From Enterovibrio norvegicus_B (lineage in GTDB: Bacteria > Pseudomonadota > Gammaproteobacteria > Enterobacterales > Vibrionaceae): a stretch of 64,000 nt of DNA. Both the position numbers and the translations under genes were made by a program. The stretch lies in the NCBI RefSeq assembly GCF_002876705.1, contig NZ_MDAG01000057.1, positions 1 through 64,000 on the forward strand, written 5' to 3'. The notes below the pieces were generated by a model. It was given only the letters and a program-made list of their open reading frames with translations, was not told the DNA's origin and ran no database searches. Positions 8,662 to 15,689 of the stretch are shown in pieces; within the stretch, counting starts at the first letter, position 1; every line of letters starts with the position of its first letter.

Positions 8662-9014
8662 CTTAAACCTGCCTTGAAACTATGCTTACCGGCACGTTTT
8701 CCAGATCCTGACATGCGGTGAAAAATACAAGTGTGGCATCAGCATCCAGCAAACACCAAAAGGGCGCGTATTGTAGAGAATTTTCCCTGAGATGTCTCTA
8801 TGTGTGAAGCACCAGTCTCATCACTCTCTGCGCGTATGTGTTACCTAGATTGTTGGCACATTTGAGTTTCATTGTTTTTCCTCTCACTTTTCATATGTTT
8901 GGTGCAAAAAAGAAACCAACATCTATACTTTAAGATGGAGGGTGTAAGTCATCTTTACCATGTTATTGCTAGCGCATCCTTTGGTAAGGGTAACGCTGAT
9001 TGGAGAGGGTGAGA
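8662..9014. other. Divergent intergenic region between cmoA and the accessory operon
   Basis: This 353-bp stretch has no credible gene. It must hold the promoters for cmoA (minus) and the deacetylase operon (plus). TATACT at 8924-8929 is a fair -10 element for the plus-strand operon, but I see no convincing -35 element at the right distance. The start of the plus-strand operon also marks where an insertion relative to the cmoA-yecE order of E. coli would begin. Confidence 0.5.
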
Positions 9015-10031
9015 ATGCAAAGGTTAAGGGAAGCTATCTATTCACTTCTCGTCATCACTGGGATTGCCAGAATTCTCTCTTACTGGCATCGAGACAAGCT
9101 TGTCATATTGTGTTTCCACTCCATGTCAGTAAAAGATGAACATCAGTTTTGGCCGGGCGTATTTATTTCTAAAAACAAGCTCACTGAAGTGCTCGAATAC
9201 CTCAATCGATCTCATTTTAATGTCGTCAGCCTTGATGATGCTGAGCGTCACCTACGTGGGGATATTCGCCTCAAATACCCTGTCGTGATCACCGTCGACG
9301 ATGGTTGGCGTTCAAGCATTACAGAATTGCTGCCTGTTTTTCAGGCTTATCAATTCCCTGCCACCGTGTATGTCACCACCTATTATTGCGACCATCAGAT
9401 CCCCGTTGTGAATGTCGTACTTCAGTATTGGCTGTGGCAAAAACCGACCGATGCGTTCGACGTGATATTCCGTCAACAGCAGTACCATTTTTCCGGTGAT
9501 ACTCCCACGAAAGTCAGTGCGGTCGAGAGGGTGATGAAAGCCTTCAATGATGAAGAAAAAAACGCCTTCTTGCACGCGATTGCTCAAGCACTGGACGTGA
9601 GTGACGACGCCATTTCTTCAAAACAATTTCACAATGCCAATTACACGGAATTGAAATCCGCGCTCGCTTCTCCATTGGCGGATGTTCAATTACATACCCA
9701 TACCCATCAATTACCGATTGACTGCGAATCTATTCATCGTGAAATACAAACAAACCGAGACGTGTTAGCCATGCAGCTTTCTTCACAAAAAGCGCGTGCA
9801 CATTTTTGTTATCCAAGTGGGATTTGGTCTCCTGAACATATTCCAGAGCTACATGCTCTTGGCATACGCACAGCGACCACGTTAGATGAAGGCCTGAATG
9901 AAAGATCTGAGCACCCATTGAAGTTGAAACGAAACTTGGTGATGGACAGCCGTTCGTTAAATCAGTTTATCGTCACCGTTTCGGGTGTGGTGGATACCTT
10001 ACGTTGGGCTATGGGTAAAACACGTTCGTGA
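9015..10031 (+). CDS. Polysaccharide deacetylase family protein (NodB-type)
   Basis: The 338-residue protein has a NodB-type carbohydrate esterase fold. It shows an N-terminal hydrophobic segment (about residues 9-22), the opening strand VILCFHSM, motif 1 ITVDDGW with the catalytic base and metal Asp, metal-binding histidines in VQLHTHTHQ, and motif 3 FCYPSG. Such enzymes remove N-acetyl groups from glycans. I chose ATG 9015 because GGAGAGG lies upstream; a TTG at 9000 is in frame but less likely. It is the first gene of a six-gene run that includes an FkbH-like protein and an acyl carrier protein. Removing an N-acetyl so that another acyl group can be attached is a reasonable but unproven role. 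Confidence 0.87.
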   Translation: MQRLREAIYSLLVITGIARILSYWHRDKLVILCFHSMSVKDEHQFWPGVFISKNKLTEVLEYLNRSHFNVVSLDDAERHLRGDIRLKYPVVITVDDGWRSSITELLPVFQAYQFPATVYVTTYYCDHQIPVVNVVLQYWLWQKPTDAFDVIFRQQQYHFSGDTPTKVSAVERVMKAFNDEEKNAFLHAIAQALDVSDDAISSKQFHNANYTELKSALASPLADVQLHTHTHQLPIDCESIHREIQTNRDVLAMQLSSQKARAHFCYPSGIWSPEHIPELHALGIRTATTLDEGLNERSEHPLKLKRNLVMDSRSLNQFIVTVSGVVDTLRWAMGKTRS

Positions 10032-10080
10032 ATGAAATGAAAAATTAGTGAATGAAATAAACGGGTGCATGAGGACGTAA

Positions 10081-11883
10081 ATGACAGAATCTGCGAATGC
10101 TAGAATCGCCTACCCATTAGATGTAGCTTGGCTTCAACGTCGACAAAAAAAGCTGCGTCGTAGGTTGAAAGAATCACTTTCTACACCACCTGTGCGTGTG
10201 GCGATTTTGGGCGGCTCTACGACCAGTGAGGTGGCTAACTACATTGAGTTGTTTCTTTTAGATGCAGGGGTCAATGTTGATATCTATCAGTCTGATTATA
10301 ATCAGTTCTATCAAGAGTCAGTGTTCGACAATGACGCGCTTGACGTGTTCAATCCGCAAGTCATTTATATTCATACCAGCAGTGTGAACCTAACGTCATG
10401 GCCTGAACTGACAGACAGTGATTCGCAAGTGAACGATAAGATCGCCAGCACCTTTGAGCACTTTCAAAGTGTTTGGCTTGCTTTGCTCGGTAAGTACTCG
10501 GCCACCATCATTCAAAATAATTTCGAATTACCCTTCTCTCGCCCATTGGGTAATATTGATGCCTCGGTGACAGTCGGTAAAACACGTTTTACCCATGCAG
10601 TGAATGAAAAATTTGCAGAATACGCAGAGACAAATGCCAATTTCATTTTGCACGATCTGAACTATCTAGCAGCATGGTTTGGTTTAGCTCGCTGGTACAA
10701 CAAAACGCAGTGGTACGCTTATAAATATGCGATGAACAGCGATGCGTTTCCTGAATTGGGGCACAGTATCGCCAGCCAGATCATGGCTGGATTAGGGCTG
10801 AGTAAAAAAGCACTTGTGTGTGATTTGGACAACACCTTATGGGGTGGTGTGATTGGCGATGATGGTTTGAAAGGCATTCAGATCGGCCATGAGAGCGCTG
10901 AAGCTCAAGCCTACACAGAAGTGCAGCAGTATTTAAAGGCACTTCATCAGCGCGGTGTTTTACTGACGGTGTGCAGTAAGAACGAACTTAAAAATGCACA
11001 ACAAGGGTTCTCGCATCCTGACTCGATACTCTCTCTTTCTGATTTCAGTGAGTTCAAAGCTAACTGGAACAATAAAGATCAAAACATTGAGCAGATTGCG
11101 ACGTCACTGAACATAGGATTAGATTCACTGGTGTTCCTTGATGACAACGCCAGTGAGCGAGAATGGGTTGGAAGCAATCTGTGCTCTGTTGTTGTGCCTG
11201 ATATTGGTCAGGATGTCACGCAATACATTGCGACATTGGATAAGGCCAGTTTATTTGAATTGGTGTCTCTCAGTGCAGAGGATGTTTCCCGTGCTGCCAT
11301 GTATGGCCACAATCAAGAACGTCAGCAGCTTCGACGAGAATTTGAAAACTATGATGACTATCTGCAATCTTTAGATATGCACGCGACGATCGCGCCATTC
11401 GACGAATTGTCATTAGCTCGCATTACTCAGCTCACCAATAAAACCAATCAATTTAACCTCACGACTCGGCGTTATAGCGCGCAAGAAATGGCATCTGTTA
11501 TGCATTCACCCCATCACCTTTCCCTTTATGGTCGGTTGCGCGACAAATTTGGCGACAATGGCATTGTGTCTGTGATTATCGGAACTGAAGATGAAAGCAC
11601 ACTGACTATCGATCTGTGGCTGATGAGTTGTCGTGTGTTCAAGCGCAAGATGGAAATGGCAATGTTTTCTGAATTAGTTCGCCATGCGAGAGCCCGCAAT
11701 ATTCGTAAATTGGTTGGACAGTATATGCCGAGTAAGAAAAATGGCTTAGTGAGCGAGCACTATGCTTCGTTGGGCTTTCAGCGTTTGTCAGAGGATGACG
11801 CCGGAAATACTCAGTGGGTCTATGTGCTTGATGACGATCCAGTTGAACATGCACTTCCTTTGACGATTGCTAACGAGCCATGA
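10081..11883 (+). CDS. FkbH-like HAD-IIIC phosphatase with N-terminal SGNH-like and C-terminal GNAT-like parts
   Basis: The 600-residue protein has three parts. The N-terminal region (about 30-230) begins VRVAILGGSTTSEV, like the SGNH-type domain common in this family. The central HAD domain carries CDLDNTLWGGVIGDDG near residue 245, TVCSKNE, and VFLDDNASERE. A C-terminal acetyltransferase-like domain ends the protein. FkbH-type proteins take a glyceryl unit from 1,3-bisphosphoglycerate, dephosphorylate it and load it on an acyl carrier protein; in surface-polysaccharide clusters relatives help build acyl substituents. An ACP gene follows 62 bases downstream, which supports ACP loading here. 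Which acyl group is loaded cannot be read from sequence. Confidence 0.9.
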   Translation: MTESANARIAYPLDVAWLQRRQKKLRRRLKESLSTPPVRVAILGGSTTSEVANYIELFLLDAGVNVDIYQSDYNQFYQESVFDNDALDVFNPQVIYIHTSSVNLTSWPELTDSDSQVNDKIASTFEHFQSVWLALLGKYSATIIQNNFELPFSRPLGNIDASVTVGKTRFTHAVNEKFAEYAETNANFILHDLNYLAAWFGLARWYNKTQWYAYKYAMNSDAFPELGHSIASQIMAGLGLSKKALVCDLDNTLWGGVIGDDGLKGIQIGHESAEAQAYTEVQQYLKALHQRGVLLTVCSKNELKNAQQGFSHPDSILSLSDFSEFKANWNNKDQNIEQIATSLNIGLDSLVFLDDNASEREWVGSNLCSVVVPDIGQDVTQYIATLDKASLFELVSLSAEDVSRAAMYGHNQERQQLRREFENYDDYLQSLDMHATIAPFDELSLARITQLTNKTNQFNLTTRRYSAQEMASVMHSPHHLSLYGRLRDKFGDNGIVSVIIGTEDESTLTIDLWLMSCRVFKRKMEMAMFSELVRHARARNIRKLVGQYMPSKKNGLVSEHYASLGFQRLSEDDAGNTQWVYVLDDDPVEHALPLTIANEP

Positions 11884-11945
11884 AGCACAAATAAGAACCT
11901 AACATCGTCTAGGTTTACTTACGCGAATTAATGAAAGGAGCTGAT

Positions 11946-12194
11946 ATGGATATTTTAGACGCAATTTCTCGGATCATTGCTGATGTACTGGACGAGGATG
12001 ATTTAGTGGTGACACGAGATACGACTGCAGATGACGCGGAAGACTGGGATTCGTTGGCACAGATACAAATCATTGATGCCATCGAAAAGGAATTGGCCAT
12101 CAAATTTAGTTTGCTTGAGATCGAGCAGTTAAATCAAGCCGGAGATGTGGGTGGCACCGTTGATTTAATTTCGCGCAAATTGGAAGCAGCTTAA
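11946..12194 (+). CDS. Dedicated acyl carrier protein
   Basis: This 82-residue acidic helical protein has DWDSLAQIQII with Ser36 as the phosphopantetheine attachment site. I chose ATG 11946 because AAAGGAG ends 5 bases upstream; an ATG at 11931 would overlap the ribosome-binding site itself. It is not the housekeeping AcpP, which sits in the fab cluster and has a different sequence. It lies between the FkbH-like gene and genes for a MaoC hydratase and an SDR, so it most likely carries the acyl intermediate those enzymes act on. Confidence 0.9.
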   Translation: MDILDAISRIIADVLDEDDLVVTRDTTADDAEDWDSLAQIQIIDAIEKELAIKFSLLEIEQLNQAGDVGGTVDLISRKLEAA

Positions 12195-12208
12195 ACGGAA
12201 ACGGGCGA

Positions 12209-12631
12209 ATGAATCACTACAGCATCGACAACATCACGGTAGGTGTGAAGCATCAGTTTTTGGCTGATATCACGGAGGAAAAACTGCATGCATTTACCCT
12301 TGTAAGCGGCGATGTCAATCCGCTCCATACCAATGTGGCACATGCTAAAAAGCGAGGGCACCCAGGTGTGGTCGTATACGGCATGATGACGGCGTCATTG
12401 TATTCCACCTTGGTCGGGGTTTATCTACCGGGTGAAAATGCCCTGTTGCAAGATATTCAAACACGCTTTAGCCGGCCAGTTTTTGTTGGCGATGTACTAA
12501 CGGTAGAGGGTGAGGTAGTCGAAGTGCACGAAGCACTAAAACGCATAGAGATCAAAGCGACTATCCGAAATCAGAATGGAAAGGTGGTATCAAGAGCTCG
12601 GATCCACTCAGGAATTGATGAGGGTGAGTAA
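12209..12631 (+). CDS. MaoC-family (R)-specific enoyl hydratase
   Basis: The 140-residue hot-dog-fold protein carries the hydratase-2 motif GDVNPLHTN, with catalytic Asp35 and His40, at the usual place. MaoC proteins add water to trans-2-enoyl thioesters or run the reverse dehydration. The gene begins 14 bases after the ACP gene and ends 5 bases before the SDR gene. With the SDR it would form a ketoreduction/dehydration pair working on the acyl-ACP of this operon (inference). A PhaJ-like role in polyhydroxyalkanoate supply is less likely in this context. Confidence 0.88.
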   Translation: MNHYSIDNITVGVKHQFLADITEEKLHAFTLVSGDVNPLHTNVAHAKKRGHPGVVVYGMMTASLYSTLVGVYLPGENALLQDIQTRFSRPVFVGDVLTVEGEVVEVHEALKRIEIKATIRNQNGKVVSRARIHSGIDEGE

Positions 12632-12636
12632 TTGTC

Positions 12637-13368
12637 ATGGGTAAAACAAGCATAATTGTAGGTGCAAGTTCTGATATCGGAAAAGCTGTATTAATGACCC
12701 TTGATGGTGCGGGCAATCAGTTTATCGCACACGGTTGCCACAATGTGGCAGCACTAGAAAACATGCGCTCATCCATGCAAGGTAACCTTCATGTTCTTGG
12801 GGCAGATTTAAGCGATGCTGGCAGTTGTGAGGCATTTATCTCTGAGGCAACGACATTATGTAATAGCCCTGATCATCTTGTGTTTGCGCAAGCGCAAAGA
12901 CTGAAATTGACACGTTTCAAAAAACTTTCGCGTCAGCAAATATTAGAGCAACTAGACGTTCAGATGATGAGCAGCATGATGATTGCCAAAGCGTTTCTTC
13001 CAGCTATGGTTAAACGCGGCAATGCACGAGTCGTGTTTGTTTTGAGCAGTGTTACCTTAGGCATGCCGCCAGCAGCAATGGCTGATTACAACATTGCTAA
13101 ATATGCTCAGTTGGGGCTGATGCGTTCGTTGGCCGCGGAGTTTGGCACTAAGGGTGTGCGTGTCAATGCGGTGTCGCCATCAATGGTGGATACGCCTTTC
13201 TTGCAGGATATTCCTAATAATATGGTGATTCAAAACGCCGCCGCTCACCCTATGAGACGGAATGCATCATCTGAGGAAGTGGCTTCTACAGTGGCTTTCT
13301 TGCTCTCGGACGGGGCGGAGTACATTAATGGCGTGAACCTTTCCGTAACGGGTGGAGAGTGTGTATGA
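12637..13368 (+). CDS. Short-chain dehydrogenase/reductase (3-oxoacyl-ACP reductase-like)
   Basis: The 243-residue Rossmann-fold SDR has the nucleotide motif GASSDIG (residues 9-15), Ser137/Ser138, and the active-site pair Tyr151 and Lys155 in YNIAK. The C-terminal INGVNLSVTGGE resembles FabG. The usual NNAG structural motif is replaced by AQAQ, which marks it as a divergent member. It probably reduces a 3-oxoacyl group carried on the neighbouring ACP. The stop overlaps the next start (ATGA at 13365-13368), so the two genes are translationally coupled. Confidence 0.88.
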   Translation: MGKTSIIVGASSDIGKAVLMTLDGAGNQFIAHGCHNVAALENMRSSMQGNLHVLGADLSDAGSCEAFISEATTLCNSPDHLVFAQAQRLKLTRFKKLSRQQILEQLDVQMMSSMMIAKAFLPAMVKRGNARVVFVLSSVTLGMPPAAMADYNIAKYAQLGLMRSLAAEFGTKGVRVNAVSPSMVDTPFLQDIPNNMVIQNAAAHPMRRNASSEEVASTVAFLLSDGAEYINGVNLSVTGGECV

Positions 13369-14312
13369 GCTTGCAAACACTGCTCGATGAGTTACGTGAG
13401 CTGATTGAAAGTCGATTAGATGGCAAGGTTGTCAACTTGCCTGATCTTCGCCAACAATACATCGCTTTTGTACAGGGGAAGATGCAGGGACGTGCCTATT
13501 TTCTCTTTCCTGATGATATGGAGCGTTGGATCGAAGAGTTAGCGGGTACACATAGTGCGAAGGTGTTGGCTGATATTCATCAATTGGTACTCGTTGATCT
13601 CATGCTAAGCAGCTTACGCTCGCTTGATTCAGCACCTATTGATGATCAATATCGTCATCTTGAAGTGCTTCCGACGCGCGTAATCGATGCAGTCATGGAG
13701 TGGTATGGGTATTTAGTGGATAGCATGATCGCGGGCGATTATGAGCCTGATACGACGAGCGATCTGTTCAGAAAAGATCTGGCAATCAGTGCGTTAAACA
13801 TGTGGCCTAGCAGCTCAATTTGCCATTATGAGATGAGAGCATTGCCGCGACGCTTCCTCACTGCTAATGGTATTGCACAATTCTTCTCAGCAGCAGATAT
13901 GTTGTTGAGGAAGATCAAAGATAGACAACACATGTACGAACTTCATATGGAAGATCGAAGAAAAAACCCTCATTTTCTTGAAGCGGGTTGGCGAGAGTTT
14001 TATCTGGAAATTGCTCAGCGCCTAGAGACAGAACCACATGTTTCAGGGATCTTTGCGCAAAGTTGGTTTTGGGATCCAGAAGTAATAAAAGCATCCCCTA
14101 AGATGATGTATTTGCGCACACTTCCTGAATCTGGCGGCGCAAGGTTTTATCTTCTAGAGGAATGCGATGACCCCCTGCATGTTGCCTTGCAAAACAAAAA
14201 GCGCCAGCGCTTATATGCGCAAAGGATGTACATACCAAAAAGCTACTTGATGATTTGGCCGCGAGAAATGATACTGCGCTGGGCAAAAGACCTGCAACCT
14301 CTCTGTACCTAA
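13365..14312 (+). CDS. Unrecognised protein, last gene of the FkbH/ACP operon
   Basis: I do not recognise this 315-residue protein. It has no signal peptide or membrane helix and looks mostly helical, with an acidic N-terminal half. The most distinctive part is C-terminal: a GWREFYLEIAQRL segment, then SGIFAQSWFWDPE, SPKMMYLRTLPESGGARF, and a basic, aromatic end (YIPKSYLMIWPREMILRWAK). These motifs read as a conserved domain. ATG 13365 overlaps the SDR stop, with GGAG about 8 bases upstream, so it is part of the operon. By context it could be an acyltransferase, thioesterase or partner that uses the acyl-ACP; nothing visible in the sequence proves this. Confidence 0.8.
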   Translation: MSLQTLLDELRELIESRLDGKVVNLPDLRQQYIAFVQGKMQGRAYFLFPDDMERWIEELAGTHSAKVLADIHQLVLVDLMLSSLRSLDSAPIDDQYRHLEVLPTRVIDAVMEWYGYLVDSMIAGDYEPDTTSDLFRKDLAISALNMWPSSSICHYEMRALPRRFLTANGIAQFFSAADMLLRKIKDRQHMYELHMEDRRKNPHFLEAGWREFYLEIAQRLETEPHVSGIFAQSWFWDPEVIKASPKMMYLRTLPESGGARFYLLEECDDPLHVALQNKKRQRLYAQRMYIPKSYLMIWPREMILRWAKDLQPLCT

Positions 14313-14649
14313 ACCACCTGATTGTCACCATTCCACTCTGCCCAAATGAGGCGAAATTGTTCCATGAGACCTGCCTTTAATTTGGGTTGAAGGCGTTTTT
14401 ATCGTGATGTCCAACAGGAACACATGAATCGTAATTAGCTGCCATCTCATTTCCAAAGAAGTTGTTTTGCCGATAATTTTTCGATAGAACAAAATTCAAC
14501 CACCAAAGTTCAACAGCCCCTGGTTAAAGGAATATTCATTCTGATGAGTAGAATAATTGTTGATTACGTGACGCTAGAAAGTGAGGGATGACTGCGATTC
14601 TATTTCTTATTTATGCTATAAAAGTAAGGATCTCTTGAGGATATTCACA
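14313..14649. other. Intergenic region before the TetR gene
   Basis: This 337-bp region has no credible gene and no clear terminator hairpin with a T-run after the accessory operon. A TATAAA-like stretch near 14617-14622 lies about 30 bp before the TetR start. It lacks the TTGACG-N3-CGTCAA palindromes found upstream of the exporter gene, so the regulator may not act on its own promoter through that motif. Confidence 0.45.
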
Positions 14650-15420
14650 ATGTTAGAGCAAGCAGTTATAAATCTAAGCAGTGATGACACGACATTAAGC
14701 CGTAAGCAAGTGGCCATGCGTGAGCGTGAAAATGAGTTATTGGATATTGCATGTGGCATTGTGGCTAGGGAAGGGTTTGCGCAACTGAATATGGATAAAG
14801 TTGCAGCGGCCAGTCCGTATTCTAAAGGGACGATTTACAACCACTTTAACAGCAAAGAAGATTTGTTTGCTGCGCTTGCTATCCAAGCGTTAGGGAAAAA
14901 AATCCCGCTGTTCAAACGCGCGCTCGACTTTGAAGGCACAAGCCGTGAAAAGTTGATAGCCATGCATACAGGCATGCACCTTTTCTCCAAACTCTCTCCC
15001 ATCCTGGCCATGTGCGCATTGGTGAGTCGCACACCTGCTGTCACTGAAAAAAGTGCACCAGAACGCTTAGAAAAGCTTAATGCTCTGGAAGAGTTAGTGG
15101 TGTCGTTTGGTGACAAATTCATCGAACTTGGCCAAAGCTCAGGCGATCTGACCCTTGCTCCAGGCATCACGAGTGACAGTATTGTGTTTGCTAACTGGGC
15201 GATGGCATTTGGCACCAGCTCGCTGGTGAACAATGCAACGCAGAGCAGTTGTGTCTCTCGTCAACTCAGTACCAATATTGTGCTTCAAAATCTTAACTTC
15301 CTCCTTGATGGCATGCACTGGGCACCTTTGTCTTGTGATTTTGATTATCAGAAAACGTGGGAACGTGCTGAAAAAGACCTCTTCGGAAAAGAAATCGCCC
15401 TGCTCGAAAATCAATCGTAG
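14650..15420 (+). CDS. TetR/AcrR-family transcriptional repressor
   Basis: The 256-residue protein has an N-terminal TetR DNA-binding domain (about residues 28-75; GFAQLNMDKVAAASPYSKG with the typical GTIYNHFNSKEDLF helix). A larger ligand-binding domain follows. ATG 14650 is preferred because GAGGA lies about 8 bases upstream; an in-frame GTG at 14581 is less likely. It is 269 bases upstream of an RND exporter gene. The intervening DNA has four copies of a perfect or near-perfect palindrome of TetR-operator style, so it most likely represses the exporter operon. The ligand is unknown; a lipid or hydrophobic compound would suit the neighbours. Confidence 0.92.
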   Translation: MLEQAVINLSSDDTTLSRKQVAMRERENELLDIACGIVAREGFAQLNMDKVAAASPYSKGTIYNHFNSKEDLFAALAIQALGKKIPLFKRALDFEGTSREKLIAMHTGMHLFSKLSPILAMCALVSRTPAVTEKSAPERLEKLNALEELVVSFGDKFIELGQSSGDLTLAPGITSDSIVFANWAMAFGTSSLVNNATQSSCVSRQLSTNIVLQNLNFLLDGMHWAPLSCDFDYQKTWERAEKDLFGKEIALLENQS

Positions 15421-15440
15421 TTGCGAAAGATGTATCATTG

Positions 15441-15455
15441 TTGACGATTCGTCAA
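15441..15455. promoter_or_regulatory. TetR-type operator site 1
   Basis: TTGACGATTCGTCAA is a perfect inverted repeat around a central T. It starts 20 bases after the TetR stop codon and is the first of four sites sharing TGACG-N3-CGTCA. Confidence 0.75.
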
Positions 15456-15489
15456 AATGAGCTTTAACATGTTATAAAATTGTACTATA

Positions 15490-15522
15490 TTGACGTTTCG
15501 TCAGAAATTGACGGAGCGTCAA
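15490..15522. promoter_or_regulatory. TetR-type operator sites 2 and 3 (tandem)
   Basis: Two palindromes lie side by side. Site 2 is TTGACGTTTCGTCAG (15490-15504) and site 3 is TTGACGGAGCGTCAA (15508-15522). Their centres are 18 bp apart, so two dimers would bind nearly the same face of the helix. The sites lie just after AT-rich DNA with -10-like sequence (TATAAA at 15473-15478). Confidence 0.75.
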
Positions 15523-15660
15523 TTGGAGAACGTAGAACAACGAACTACATTTTATTCATGTGAACGCGTATTTATATTTTGCTTGAACAGGGTCCGAGTG
15601 ACTGAAGTCCATGTTCCGGAAGTATTAAGCCATATCACTTGGCTTTTTAAAGCAGAGAAT

Positions 15661-15675
15661 TTGACGAATCGTCAC
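15661..15675. promoter_or_regulatory. TetR-type operator site 4
   Basis: TTGACGAATCGTCAC is a near-perfect palindrome only 14 bases before the exporter start codon. It overlaps the leader, so binding here could block transcription already begun at the upstream sites. Confidence 0.7.
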
Positions 15676-15689
15676 AAACGGAGTGTGTG

